From Arabidopsis thaliana (Eukaryota > Streptophyta > Magnoliopsida > Brassicales > Brassicaceae), in NCBI RefSeq assembly GCF_000001735.4, contig NC_003070.9, forward strand, positions 8,184,001 to 8,248,000: a stretch of 64,000 nt of DNA, read 5' to 3'. This document shows positions 40,187-51,866 of the stretch, in pieces. The stretch's first letter is position 1, and each line of letters opens with the position of its first letter. Made by a program: the position numbers and the translations under genes. The notes under the pieces were generated by a model. That model did not search any database. It saw only the letters and a program-made list of their open reading frames with translations, and had not been told where the DNA came from.

Positions 40187-43100
40187 GAAGGGTCAAGCTC
40201 AACGACTCAAACCATTCACCTTTTCGTCTATATGATGTTTTCTTCTTATACTATCCAAGTTACATTATAAGAATAATTAGTCTCAGGGAGAATTTGTATT
40301 TCTCATCAGAATTCTGAACAACCAAGACTGATTTCTTGAGTTGTTGTGAGGCTTATACTTGTACGGATTTGGCTTTCTCAGTTTTGTTCTCTCTTGTTTC
40401 CGTATTTTGGCGAGTATACTCTCTTAACATCTAAGTTCATTGATACCTCAAAGCATGCTACGACCATCCATTGACAAATCTCAGAGTTGTCTAATTACTT
40501 CAAATGGGTACTCATGAAAATGCACCCTCTCGTGTTTTGGTTTGATGTTGCATGGTTTTCAATGCATGATACCATAATATATGGACGAAAGCCATTTTTT
40601 ATTACTTCTCTTTTGAAAAGTGGGAGAGACGTCGAACTTGAAAACGAAAGAGAATAAATGGAAGATTCAATATATGTATGTGTTGCTTTCGAAACGAATA
40701 TAGAGAATTGGAACAAGGAAACCCAAAGATTTGGTTAGAGTCGTACACAACCCTAATTCTCCCACCGGACCTTCCATATCTAGAACGAAGCTTCATTCAA
40801 CTTTCTACTCCACTTAAACCACACTATCCTTTATTTCGTGTAAGTATATCTTTCTTATACTCGATTTCTTTCTCTTTTGAGTTTTAGTATCAAATATTTG
40901 TATCATTGACCTATCAGTATATTTCAAATCCAAATTCAGACATAATGAGTTCTGTCAAGTATCAATAACATGTGACTAATTGAGTGGTCGTATAAATCAT
41001 ATTCATATACATAATATATGAACGTGAGAAAAAAAAGAATTTGATTATATAATCGTGCAATATATTTTGTTTTCTCGAAAAAGCTATGCATATGAAAAAG
41101 CTAGCTAGTGAGAGAGTTAGCATGTTCTGTTGATATGTCCAAAAACACCAAACTCATCTTAACGAACTACCACTACCACTACCCGCACTACTTCGGTCTA
41201 TCACATTCATAACACACAATAAGCAAAACAAAACCTATATAGTGACTCAAAACTGATTCTAGTGAATCATAGATGAAGTAATTAAGTCGACTTTTAAGTA
41301 ACAAAAAACCTCGAATCGATGGAAGACAAACTCCCACTCCCAATAGTACGTACCCACCCCCATCTATCATCTCTAGATTTCAACTAGTGGTCTTAGCTTG
41401 TACTCTTAATTTGTTATCACTTTCACGATTATGCATATATCCATATTGTTGGCAAATATTTTTTTTTGAGATAAGTTATACAATTTTTCTTAAAACTTCA
41501 AGATTTCATTGTCGATATGAATTCAAGACAAGTCTTTCGTAACATTAACATCTATGAAAATGTAGCTCATTCACTTACATTTCCAACACTCACATTCGTA
41601 TTTACAATTGAATTGATTTTGATTTTTTTTAATAAATCACCCAATCTTTCACAAGTAACGTATATTTCTTTTGGTACAAATTAAATAATGATGGAATACC
41701 AAACAATTAGTACCAAAATATAGTAACAAGTTAATGACGAATTAAAAGATGTATATTTCCTCATCGATGTCGACAAAAATATTAATGAGATATTAGTTAT
41801 ACCGCCGTCTATCACCATTGTTAGTGTGGGATTTTTTTCCTGCTGTAGTGAAATAATATGACATGATCAGAATTATACTTGTTGTTTATTGGCAGTAAAT
41901 GTTCTTTCCATGCAAATGAAATAGAAATTTGAATGTGAAAATGCTTAACTACATGTGTAAATAGATCTTCTCAACTGTATGTTACGTAGATATCTCTAGC
42001 ATTCAGTTACCAAAATATATATGTTGGAAATTTTTTTTTTCTATTGTCAACAAGGAATTTGAAAGTTAGTCGTAAGATTTACATACTTTTTGGTTAAACT
42101 CATGCTTAATTGTTATGATCTAACTACGTGACAGAAATTGCAGAAAATGTCGCTTTTGTAAACCTAAACCATTAATTAAACGATAGAGTAATAACAAAAC
42201 TTGTTAAGTGAGAAAACATATTACAATTCCCACAAAAGACGGACTTAATCAAACTTTTCATCAAAAACTTTAATTTGGTCAAGCTCACACGAAACTCATG
42301 TGAAAGCTAGCCTTTTGACCTTTGATTTTGATATTTACTTAAAACTCTTTCTGGGAAACTCCCTAACGCTTGGTTGGTAGATTTCACATCATTCAAAATT
42401 TATATTTTCAATGGTGATCGATATGTAATTTTGTGGTTGGAGCTGCAGATATAGTTGTAATAACTTTATTTAATCATTATTCACAAAATTTTGTATTGTT
42501 ACCATTATACGTATAGGCGTTCTTTTAGAAAAAGAAAACAAAAACTGAAAATTAATACACTAATTTACCTTGGAACAAACATATAAAAATTAACAAAAAA
42601 AATTGAAAGAGTTTTATATGCTAAAATTTTTACATGAATTATATTAACTGAAATAGTTAAATTTTTGCTAATTGTTATACTATTTCAAATCACATTTTCT
42701 GTACGTGGATTGTTCTTTTCCTTATGATATGTTATCTTTCATTTGGAGTCTCAGACTTTCTGACATGTGGCATTACGGGAAAGGTGTGTGTCTCTCAAAC
42801 TTCTTACACATGTGGCAGGCCATTAGCCAAATCTCATTTGAGTATCTATACTAATTTGATTATTAGCTTGAGTTCCTTTCCTACGTAGTTGTTTTAATTT
42901 ACATAAAGCTCTAAATTATGTTGTGTTCAATGTTTATGCAATAAGTTCGAACCAATGGCCATTGCTAACTTGGATTCTATAACATATAATTTGTTCTTAA
43001 TTTTTATTTTTTTGTTCTTAATTTTCGTTTTCATATGTTTATATCAAACATAAATCAGACGCTTTGACGTGGCTGCATACGTGTATACATTTTCATTTAT

Positions 43101-43235
43101 GAGATTGAAAGAGAGTATCCATACATTTGTTACTTATACATGCATTTATATATAACTCTCTACTTCCCTAAGAAAACAATATCCCACATCTCTACTCATC
43201 CACATTAGTCAAAGATCTCTATTGGTACTTCTCAA
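40187..43235. other. Intergenic region between PGM3 and PME6
   Basis: Contains the PGM3 3' UTR and about 2.5 kb of AT-rich sequence with no supportable gene. The last about 150 bp hold the PME6 core promoter (TTATATATAAC, 43146-43155). The segment 43081-43235 continues into the coding region as the source of a decayed duplicate found 11 kb downstream. Confidence 0.6.
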
Positions 43236-45400
43236 ATGGATCACAAAATCCTACTAACACCTCCCAAATCTTTATACACCAAATGTATCATAACCATCAT
43301 TTACGTCGTATCAATATCTCATCTAAATGCCCATTTCATAACTTCATGCAAACAAACCCCATACCCTAGCGTCTGCGACCACCACATGTCTAATTCACCT
43401 CTCAAAACTTTAGACGACCAAACGGATGGGTTCACTTTCCACGACCTTGTGGTCAGCTCCACCATGGACCAGGCCGTGCAACTACACCGCCTTGTCTCTT
43501 CCTTGAAACAGCATCATTCTCTCCACAAACACGCAACATCAGCTTTGTTTGACTGCTTGGAGCTCTACGAAGACACTATAGACCAACTCAACCACTCTCG
43601 GAGATCGTACGGTCAATATTCTTCGCCACATGATAGACAAACCTCGTTAAGCGCGGCCATAGCTAATCAAGACACTTGCAGAAACGGATTTAGAGATTTT
43701 AAGTTAACCTCTTCGTATTCAAAGTATTTCCCGGTACAATTTCACAGGAATCTCACTAAGTCTATTAGCAACTCTTTGGCAGTTACTAAGGCTGCTGCTG
43801 AGGCTGAGGCGGTTGCCGAGAAATATCCATCGACGGGGTTCACTAAATTCAGCAAACAAAGAAGTAGTGCCGGAGGTGGTAGCCACCGGAGATTATTGTT
43901 GTTTTCCGACGAGAAATTTCCATCGTGGTTCCCTCTTTCCGACCGTAAACTACTGGAAGATTCCAAAACTACGGCAAAAGCCGATCTTGTGGTGGCTAAG
44001 GACGGTTCGGGTCACTACACAAGCATTCAACAAGCGGTAAACGCAGCTGCCAAACTTCCTCGGAGAAACCAGAGACTTGTGATATACGTTAAAGCCGGCG
44101 TTTACAGAGAAAACGTGGTAATCAAGAAATCGATCAAGAACGTGATGGTTATCGGAGATGGCATCGATTCTACCATCGTCACCGGTAATAGGAACGTTCA
44201 AGATGGCACGACGACGTTTAGGTCCGCAACTTTTGGTAAGTCGTCCGTGCTATATAGATAGAGATTTATCAAAATTACTTTCTAAAAGTGATATTTATTA
44301 GAACTATATCAATTTTCGCACATACATTTACATATAGACATTACGTATAATCGGATAGACAAAAAAAAAAGACATTAAAATTATCTAGCCACAGTTTATC
44401 CGATTATACGTAATAAAATTTTAGTTTCTACAAAAAAATATTTTTAAAACAAAAATTACTTTGATATAAGTTTGCTAAATTAATTAATATATATCTGGAT
44501 GTTAGTTATTATAAACTTTTTGCTAAAAACTATTATTTTCAGTTTTGCTAATATTATTTGACGGTAAAAAATAATAATTTACTCGTTTTTTTGGTGTTTC
44601 AACATATATACTTTACTCTTTTTTTAACGTCAGAACTTTAAACACTTATTATGATCTGTTGAGTATTGACAAAACACACATGATTTCCTCTTGAAATATA
44701 ACTTTTGGACTAATTTTTGTTTTATCCGCCAACAGCTGTTTCCGGCAACGGTTTTATCGCACAAGGCATAACATTCGAGAACACGGCAGGACCGGAGAAA
44801 CATCAGGCGGTGGCTCTCCGATCAAGTTCAGACTTCTCCGTCTTCTACGCCTGCTCTTTCAAAGGCTATCAAGACACTCTCTACCTTCATTCTAGTCGTC
44901 AGTTCTTGAGAAACTGCAATATTTACGGAACCGTCGATTTCATCTTCGGAGACGCAACCGCCATCCTCCAAAACTGTAACATCTACGCTCGTAAGCCGAT
45001 GAGCGGCCAGAAAAACACGATCACCGCTCAATCACGCAAAGAACCCGACGAGACTACTGGCTTCGTCATCCAGAGCTCGACGGTGGCTACTGCGTCGGAA
45101 ACTTATTTAGGACGGCCGTGGAGATCGCATTCGAGGACGGTTTTCATGAAATGTAATCTTGGAGCGTTGGTGAGTCCGGCGGGATGGTTGCCTTGGAGTG
45201 GTAGTTTTGCTCTTAGCACTCTTTATTACGGTGAGTATGGTAATACCGGCGCCGGAGCAAGTGTCTCCGGTAGAGTTAAGTGGCCAGGTTATCATGTTAT
45301 AAAGACGGTGACAGAGGCGGAAAAATTCACGGTGGAGAATTTCTTGGACGGAAACTATTGGATTACGGCTACGGGAGTACCGGTCAACGATGGACTTTGA
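43236..45400 (+). CDS. PME6: Pectin methylesterase PME6 (pro-region type)
   Basis: Removes methyl esters from cell-wall homogalacturonan. Mutants of this Arabidopsis gene have been linked to seed/mucilage and guard-cell wall phenotypes. Two exons (43236-44235, 44736-45400) give 554 aa. An N-terminal hydrophobic segment (CIITIIYVVSISHL) targets it to secretion. Next comes a PMEI-like pro-domain (SCKQTPYPSVC, then NQDTCRNGF). Basic processing motifs RRLLLF and RKLLED lie before the mature enzyme, which starts near ADLVVAKDGSGHYTSIQQAV. Catalytic residues are Q357, Q379-D380 (YQDTLY), D401 (GTVDFIFGDA) and R460 (LGRPWR). The mature part ends GNYWITATGVPV. The intron carries a long inverted repeat. 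A PME-inhibitor gene lies 5 kb downstream in opposite orientation. Confidence 0.95.
44340..44414. repeat. 21-bp inverted repeat inside the PME6 intron
   Basis: Arms 44340-44360 and 44394-44414 are complementary over 21 bp with one G-T wobble. The core TTACGTATAATCGGATA and its exact reverse complement are perfect. The loop is 33 nt and contains an A-run. It would form a strong hairpin in the pre-mRNA. It could be a remnant of a small inverted-repeat transposon. Confidence 0.8.
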
Positions 45401-46208
45401 TTTTTTTCTTAAAAGAATTAATTTTGTTAGTGTGGTCTTTGTTGATTTTATGTTTTTTTTGTTTGTTGGCGTATAATTGTTATATATAGCTTTATTTCCC
45501 AAATCCCATGTAACAGATGGATTGTCTTGAATCTATATAGTATCTATAATAGCAAACCGATTGACTCGCTCTTGGAAGATTTATCGACAAATTTTGACCT
45601 CACATGTATTACAAAACTTTTTTGTTTTTGGCTCAAACTTCTCAAAGATCCTTTATTGTTTAAGTTTATGTATCTTTCTACCTTTCTTATTGTAGCTTTG
45701 GGGTAAGCCTCTTTTTATTGTTCTTTATATTTTGGGATCTCAGCATCCTCTTATCTTCGTATTTGGATTATAATTTAAAGAACAGAATAATAACAACTTT
45801 TTGTTCAAAAGAAAAAAATAAAAATAAAAGCCATACATATTCTTTTTCCTTCAAATGTTTCTATTGTGAATCATAATGTTCTGATACGTAGTTATACTGT
45901 TTATATTATTATGTTTATAAGGATGAGATGCTTAATATACTAATAAATGTTTCAATAAAATTAATGAATATAATTATTGCTTTGTCAACCAACTATATTA
46001 GATCTGAAGGGAAAAACAAAATATAAAGGACTAAATGTGGAAAAAACGGCAAGGAAAATACTCATATGTATTAATTATTTTAATAAGTAACAGTAAACAA
46101 CAACAAAATCTTTATATATTTTATACCGACTGCATCTTTTGTTAATATATCTTTTTATGTTTGTTTTTTTATATGAAGAGTGATTATCTCTCTTACGGCA
46201 TTGGGATC

Positions 46209-46775
46209 ATGTCATCCACGGATCTGAAACCGGAATCCAAACCTGAAAATAACCAAGTCTCGTCGAAGCCGAAGCCAGTGAGAGGTCGATATCATGTGTT
46301 CATGAAAGAAGGTGGTTGCGAAGAATCATATACCGCTTTTGTAGGTCGTGATGTGCAGAAAGATACGTGTAGGGAAGCCTATTCGATGGTGGAAAAGTGT
46401 ATGAAGGCTCGCTCTGATTACTTTGAGCGATTTCTCGCGTTGCAGAACGCTAGGGCTGAAGTGATGCAGAGAGAAATCGATGCCTTCCTCCATGCGAAAC
46501 CAAAGGACAGAGACGAGATGTTTACCAAGTTCATGACAAGAGGTGCTTGCAAAGAAGCATTTATGGCTTGGATTGACTTCTGCAAAGAATCTAGGAAGAA
46601 CAATAAAAGTTGTCGTCATAATCCTGCCATGGACACCATGCTCAAGTGTGTGAAGGCTCACTCTGATTACTATCATCCGCTTCTCACGGTATTCAAAGCT
46701 GGTGAAGAACATCATAAAAAGGAGATCGACGCCTTGAATATGAGAGAGCAAACTGAAGCTGATGCTAAGGGATGA
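46209..46775 (+). CDS. GCK-domain protein with two GCK-like repeats
   Basis: An intronless gene of 188 aa from the ATG at 46209 (an in-frame ATG at 46173 would add 12 residues). It belongs to the plant GCK-domain family, named for a conserved Gly-Cys-Lys motif; function unknown. Two related cysteine-containing units are visible. The first is GGCEESYTAFVGRDVQKDTCREAY...CMKARSDYF. The second is GACKEAFMAWIDFCKES...CRHNPAMDTMLKCVKAHSDYY. Both have the spacing of CHCH-like helical hairpins. The N-terminal 30 residues are polar (PESKPENNQVSSKPKP) and the C-terminus is charged. No targeting signal is obvious. By gene order AT1G23201. Confidence 0.85.
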   Translation: MSSTDLKPESKPENNQVSSKPKPVRGRYHVFMKEGGCEESYTAFVGRDVQKDTCREAYSMVEKCMKARSDYFERFLALQNARAEVMQREIDAFLHAKPKDRDEMFTKFMTRGACKEAFMAWIDFCKESRKNNKSCRHNPAMDTMLKCVKAHSDYYHPLLTVFKAGEEHHKKEIDALNMREQTEADAKG

Positions 46776-49700
46776 TTAGAAAAAGGATTTAATCTACGTC
46801 ATATTTTAATGCTTTATTTTTTTTTGTTTACGTTTCGTTCTGAATGAATATTCTTCTTCCTTTTTAATATGATTCTAAAAGGCCATGCATTACTTTGTTG
46901 AATGTTTCAGTCTTAGTCTTTATTATTATTATCTTTTGTGGTGGCAAAGCAACATAAACAACATATCATTTAAAAAACGACACGAAATCCGTTTGTTCCT
47001 CCTTTCTACATATTTGATGTGGCTCTATTACAGACCTCAACCACAAGGATAGATACATATGTCCTTTATTGAAGGTTTATGGTGCTTGTGAATTGTGATG
47101 TTCGACAACTACATTGTGTATCTAACGTTTTTAACTCATCATATCATTTGTATATTATAGATAAATATGTCCTTTAATGAAATTGGTAATGTCATTTGCA
47201 CATGATTTAGCTTGTAATATATTTCAGTTGTGAATTCATGTAACATCAGCAGAATTTTTGGATGGTAATGCTAACTTGTTCATATTTTTTAAGTCGTGAA
47301 TTTAAGTTTGAAACATGATATGGTTTGGATGCATACTCTTTACGAAGGATTTGAATAATGAAAATAAGGTCTACAGAATCTATAGAAAACAAAAAAAATT
47401 GGAGTAAAATAGATTATCAATGGCTACTTGGACTCGGTTTACAGTTTGGGCTCTGAAAGCCCTTAAATGATCCGACGATGTCGCCAATCCAGAAACATAA
47501 GTCTGAGCCCGTTCACGAATCATTTTCTCTAACAAAATTCACGAAACATTAGAAACATAGTAAACAATTTGGAAATAAGAAAAGAACAAAAAAAGTGAAC
47601 AAATCTCTGTCAAAAAGTACTCATTCGAAAAGATTTGTTCATAATGAGTAATCTTTGACAGAGATTTGTCTATAATGATTTGTACACACTGAAATTTAAA
47701 ACATTATTTTGACATTAAACAATAAACAATAAACATCATGAATTAATACGGATAAGACATTATGGCTGGTGAATGAATTAAATTTGTAAGAGTTCCTCAA
47801 CTTAGTAAGGGAAAAACAGGTGTCAAACTATAAGCAATAAGTTACAGGTAGATGCAACAGAGATGGACCCTTTGGGATTGTGACTAGAAAACAAAAAGGA
47901 CTCTTGTTTCATTGCGTCTCGTGAATCCTCCTCTCTTCCCCAAATTCTGATACCTATTTGCTTTATGAGGTTCTCTTTTATTTCCACACCTTGTAAATAC
48001 TTCGACGTCACTTTGACATTTTAAAACCATTCAAAACTTATCATATCTCGTAAATCTAGAGAAATCTCGTACTACGAAAAGTTATGCACAAAAGGGCACA
48101 AACGTTTGTATTACCATTTCCTTTTTTTTGGTAATGAAATCTTATAAATAATTTATATATGTTTTATGGTTATTATTTAGAAGCTTTGAAAATTGTATTA
48201 GTGATGTTTTAAAGCAATTTGATGGCATATTCTACCAAACGAAACATTTTTCAGTTACTTACTTAGATATGAATACTTTTGAAGTCACAACTTAAGTGAT
48301 TGTACAATGCGTAGATTAATCATTTATCTTATAAACTGGAAAAACATGAGGCGTAAGAAGGCATGTGAGACAGAGTTTCTATTATGTCGTTTGTGTGTTA
48401 TGATAAACAAATGGGTTTGTGGTCAATTTCACAGGGGTCACGGATCTTATTTCTCCAACATATACTTCCAAACCATTTATAAATATTCATTTTTTTGTAA
48501 AATAAACATCAATTTTCTTCACGCATCCTAACAATTCTTGCAATTTTAAATTTTAGTATGATTTAATCAACTACTATAATTATGTAATTAGTAAAATCAG
48601 TTTTGTGGATGGTATCAAATTTACAAGGCATCGAATGACAAATTGTTATTACAAAAGAAGATGACAAATTGTTATATACTCCATCCATTCTTTTAAGATG
48701 TATCAAATGTACAATACATCAACCAAAAATATTGTATACATTCAAGTCCAAAATAGTGTTTGTTCTTTTAGTTCTCATGTTGCCAAAGATTTTCAGTGGT
48801 CTTAAACATTAATTAGTCGTTCGGGAATTGGCTAGCATCGAATTTATCTAAACATCAATTTATGTTCAAATTTAATTTGCTTTTAATTAGTAGTAAAATA
48901 TTTGATATTACAAACCAAATTATATATATATATATATACATATATAAGATTATTAAAGTTTTCTTATTAGTAACTAGACTCGGAAATCTTAGAATTCTCA
49001 TATATTAACCTATAAAGTAAGATTTTAATAAGACTAAAACTTAAATTGATATACAGAAACTTAAATTAATAATTGGTTTTGAATTTGAATCTCTGATCAT
49101 CATGTTAACGAAGATTTTCTTATAATTAATCATTAACATTTACGGTTGGTGTATCGTATATGAATAAATCACATGTATACGAATCTACGTTTGGTGGACC
49201 AAACACTATAGTTTATATTCCCGGACTTGGAAAACAGTGGTGACACACAGACACACACACGTTTATACACATACCGACATACGCACATATCACATATATA
49301 TTCGAAAATGGGTACAAAAATATAAGTGTATGCATGTTACAAAACATTAGATTATCATTTGTATGAGCTTAATTTGCAACATATTGAATATTAGAATTAC
49401 CTCTATAGCTTGTCCAGCATTAACATATAACGTCAGTGTATAATAGACTAATAGTGGTGGATTTCCAGCGCATGCATACATTAGCCACTATATACTTCTT
49501 TTTAATATATGGAGCACCATTAGCCGCCATTAGATATCAATAGTGTGCTTTATTCATCACTTTGAAAGTCAGAATATAGAGATAGTAGTACTTATTTGTA
49601 GCCTGTATATCAAACCTTATTACTGAAAGAGAAAACTGCTTAATTATATAATGTGTGTCATTTAGGTTATAATTGGTAATTTGCGTTTTAAACCTATCTA

Positions 49701-50233
49701 TTGCAGTTTTTAGACTTTTATAATTTTATTCTTCTGATTTTTTTTTCTATACTTTTTATCACCACTTGAATTAACTACACAACGACAATAAATTTATATT
49801 GTCCACCACTAAATTTTAAATTCAAATAAAGTCAACTTATTTCTTGTTTTTTTCGATCAGAAAGCTAAAAGCAGCTCATACAATTTTGTACCTCATAATG
49901 ATGTTCTAATTTGTTTGAAACCTTCTAAAACGATTTATAGTAAAAGGACAAAATCGCTTGACAAAAAAAAACAGAAGTAAAAGGACAAATAGATATAAGA
50001 AATAATTGACTACTAATTCTTTTTACACACACTTGATTCTTTTCGTAATTTCGACAAACAAAAAGCGTTAACAACTACATAATATCACTATTTCATTACA
50101 GCCAATCACAAACAGGCTTATCTTATTATATCTCTATCATGCACGCGTGATAACCAAAAACATTTAAACAATAACTTCTTTTTCAAGTAAGAAAAAAAAG
50201 AAGAAGAATATTTAGTGAATAATGATAAAATGA
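46776..50233. other. Intergenic region with hairpin and repeat remnants
   Basis: About 3.4 kb of AT-rich DNA without a supportable gene. It holds a strong hairpin (47600-47670), a segment beginning 'tactccatccattctttt' near 48677 that resembles a Stowaway-type MITE terminus (weak), and a short TA run near 48921. The PMEI gene lies at the right edge in minus orientation, so the right part is its 3' flank. Confidence 0.55.
47600..47670. repeat. Fold-back hairpin, 27-bp arms (25 of 27 paired)
   Basis: Arms 47600-47626 and 47644-47670 are reverse complements with two mismatches and a 17-nt loop. The first 16 bp (ACAAATCTCTGTCAAA) and the last 8 bp of the arm are exact. The size is compatible with a miRNA-like precursor or a tiny fold-back transposon. 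Nothing else in the interval explains it. Confidence 0.75.
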
Positions 50234-50851
50234 TCAATGTATGGCCTTATCAACACATCGATTAACTAGAGCCAACGCATTACTAGTCATCTTTTTAACG
50301 TCATCGACCCGTGCGCATATGTCATCCTTCCTCGGCTCATCGTGAATGTCTTTAAATCCGTCCGTACAAGTCTCCTCATCAGTTAAAGCCGCACTGAGCC
50401 ACGTCTGCACGTTACTCATTTGGAACCTGAAGGACTCGAGCGAGCCAGTCGAGACCAGCTCCCTCATCTGTTTCATCGAGCCTTTCATTTCTTCGACCGC
50501 GTCTTTAAGATTGTCGAAGCAGTCGTGAAAAACAGCGGCTGCGGTTGGGTGGTGAGCACCATCTTCGTTGCTCTCTGGCTGGAGAGTGGTGATATTGGCG
50601 AGGTATGAGGCTAAGTCGAGAGTCTTGGTGAGAGTGACGGAGATGGCGGCTCGAGCCAAGAGGGCTGGATCGTTGTGAACAGAGCTAGAGAAGGAGGAAA
50701 GAGAAGAGAAGCATAGGTCAGGGTATAATGTGGTGTTGCAGCTAGTACGGATGAAATCTGAGTCGTCTGATTGAGAATGGACGGTCAGGATTAATGGGAG
50801 GACGCTGGCTAAGAAGAAGAAGAGAAGTGGTTGATGAAGAGAAAGTTTCAT
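50234..50851 (-). CDS. Plant invertase/pectin methylesterase inhibitor (PMEI) protein
   Basis: A secreted inhibitor of the PMEI/invertase-inhibitor family: a four-helix bundle that blocks pectin methylesterases or acid invertases in the wall. Intronless, 205 aa from the ATG at 50851; the open frame extends five codons further to a GTG that is not used. The signal peptide is LLFFFLASVLPLILTVHS (about residues 8-25). The four conserved disulfide cysteines appear as TSCNTTLYPDLC at the start of the inhibitor domain and as FHDCF and EETCTDGF later. Two further cysteines near the C-terminus (DDICARVD, NRCVDKA) are less typical. A TATA box in minus orientation supports the start. It cannot be decided from sequence whether PMEs or invertases are the target. 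By gene order AT1G23205. Confidence 0.9.
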   Translation of the reverse strand: MKLSLHQPLLFFFLASVLPLILTVHSQSDDSDFIRTSCNTTLYPDLCFSSLSSFSSSVHNDPALLARAAISVTLTKTLDLASYLANITTLQPESNEDGAHHPTAAAVFHDCFDNLKDAVEEMKGSMKQMRELVSTGSLESFRFQMSNVQTWLSAALTDEETCTDGFKDIHDEPRKDDICARVDDVKKMTSNALALVNRCVDKAIH

Positions 50852-50921
50852 GGTTTCTTGTGACACGGAAGTGACTCTTTTTGGGTTATGGATGATTTTG
50901 GTTTTTGTGACCTCAAGTTTA

Positions 50922-50929
50922 TATTTATA
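50922..50929 (-). promoter_or_regulatory. TATA box of the PMEI gene
   Basis: TATAAATA on the minus strand lies about 71 bp upstream of the ATG. Confidence 0.6.
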
Positions 50930-51866
50930 CTGTTGATCATTAGCTAGGATTAATCCAAGCAGCCAACAATTTTAATGGGCCGATCTGGGCCTGAATATTG
51001 TGTATAAATAATAATGCTTTATACGTATGGCGAAATCAAATTTAAGAGATCTCGTTAATATCATGGCATAAAAAAATTGTATCAGACGTTTTTTTTTTTT
51101 TAGTATAGCCGATTGATACCCATACTAAATGGTCGCTTATGTTATCTTTGCCAAATGCCATCTCGTATATTTTTCTGTCTGTATTAACTTTTTAAATCAA
51201 TTTTGTTTTCATGTTTAGCATTAACATCATCACACTTAGAAATTCACGACTTTTTTCTGGTTACTTGGTCAGTCCGAATTAATTTTCTGTTTAGTTAACG
51301 TAGTAAAATTAGGCACATTACATGATTTATAAAGTGGTCTCCAACTTCGCTAGATTCGAAACGAAACAAAAAAAAAGATATCTTCTATTTTTAAATAAAG
51401 ATTTTAATGAAAAAACTCCTCAAATTTCGATTGATCCATTTTAAATCGAATAACTTGAGCTGAAAAGTGTTATTTTAGTAGTGTACAAAATGCCTAACTC
51501 AAAAGATATTAGTTTGAGATATATACACGTACGATAGAAAAACAATAATTAAAGAACCAGATAATCGTTTAGATTAATGCATTTTAAAGTACAAATTGAT
51601 ATCTTCATATTAAATCATTGTTTGACAATAATATTATAGAGTACATTCAAAACTAATTTGAATGATTTCCACGTCATGCATATCAAATAAAACTAAAGAA
51701 TCCGCTTTTGAGTTAAAATTAATTTTCTGTTTTGGTTAACGCCCGTAGTCAAATTAGGAAGATTGGTCCTCATACATGAACAAGCATTGACTTCATTTAA
51801 TGTTAGTTATCAACAAAAAGTTGATGAAATTTGCTATAAAATCGAGATGCTAGAAAGGAAAAGAAA

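Noticed and set aside
48677-48720. A 'tactccatccattctttt' segment resembling a Stowaway-type MITE terminus
   Set aside because: I could not find a matching inverted copy or a TA duplication within several hundred bases.
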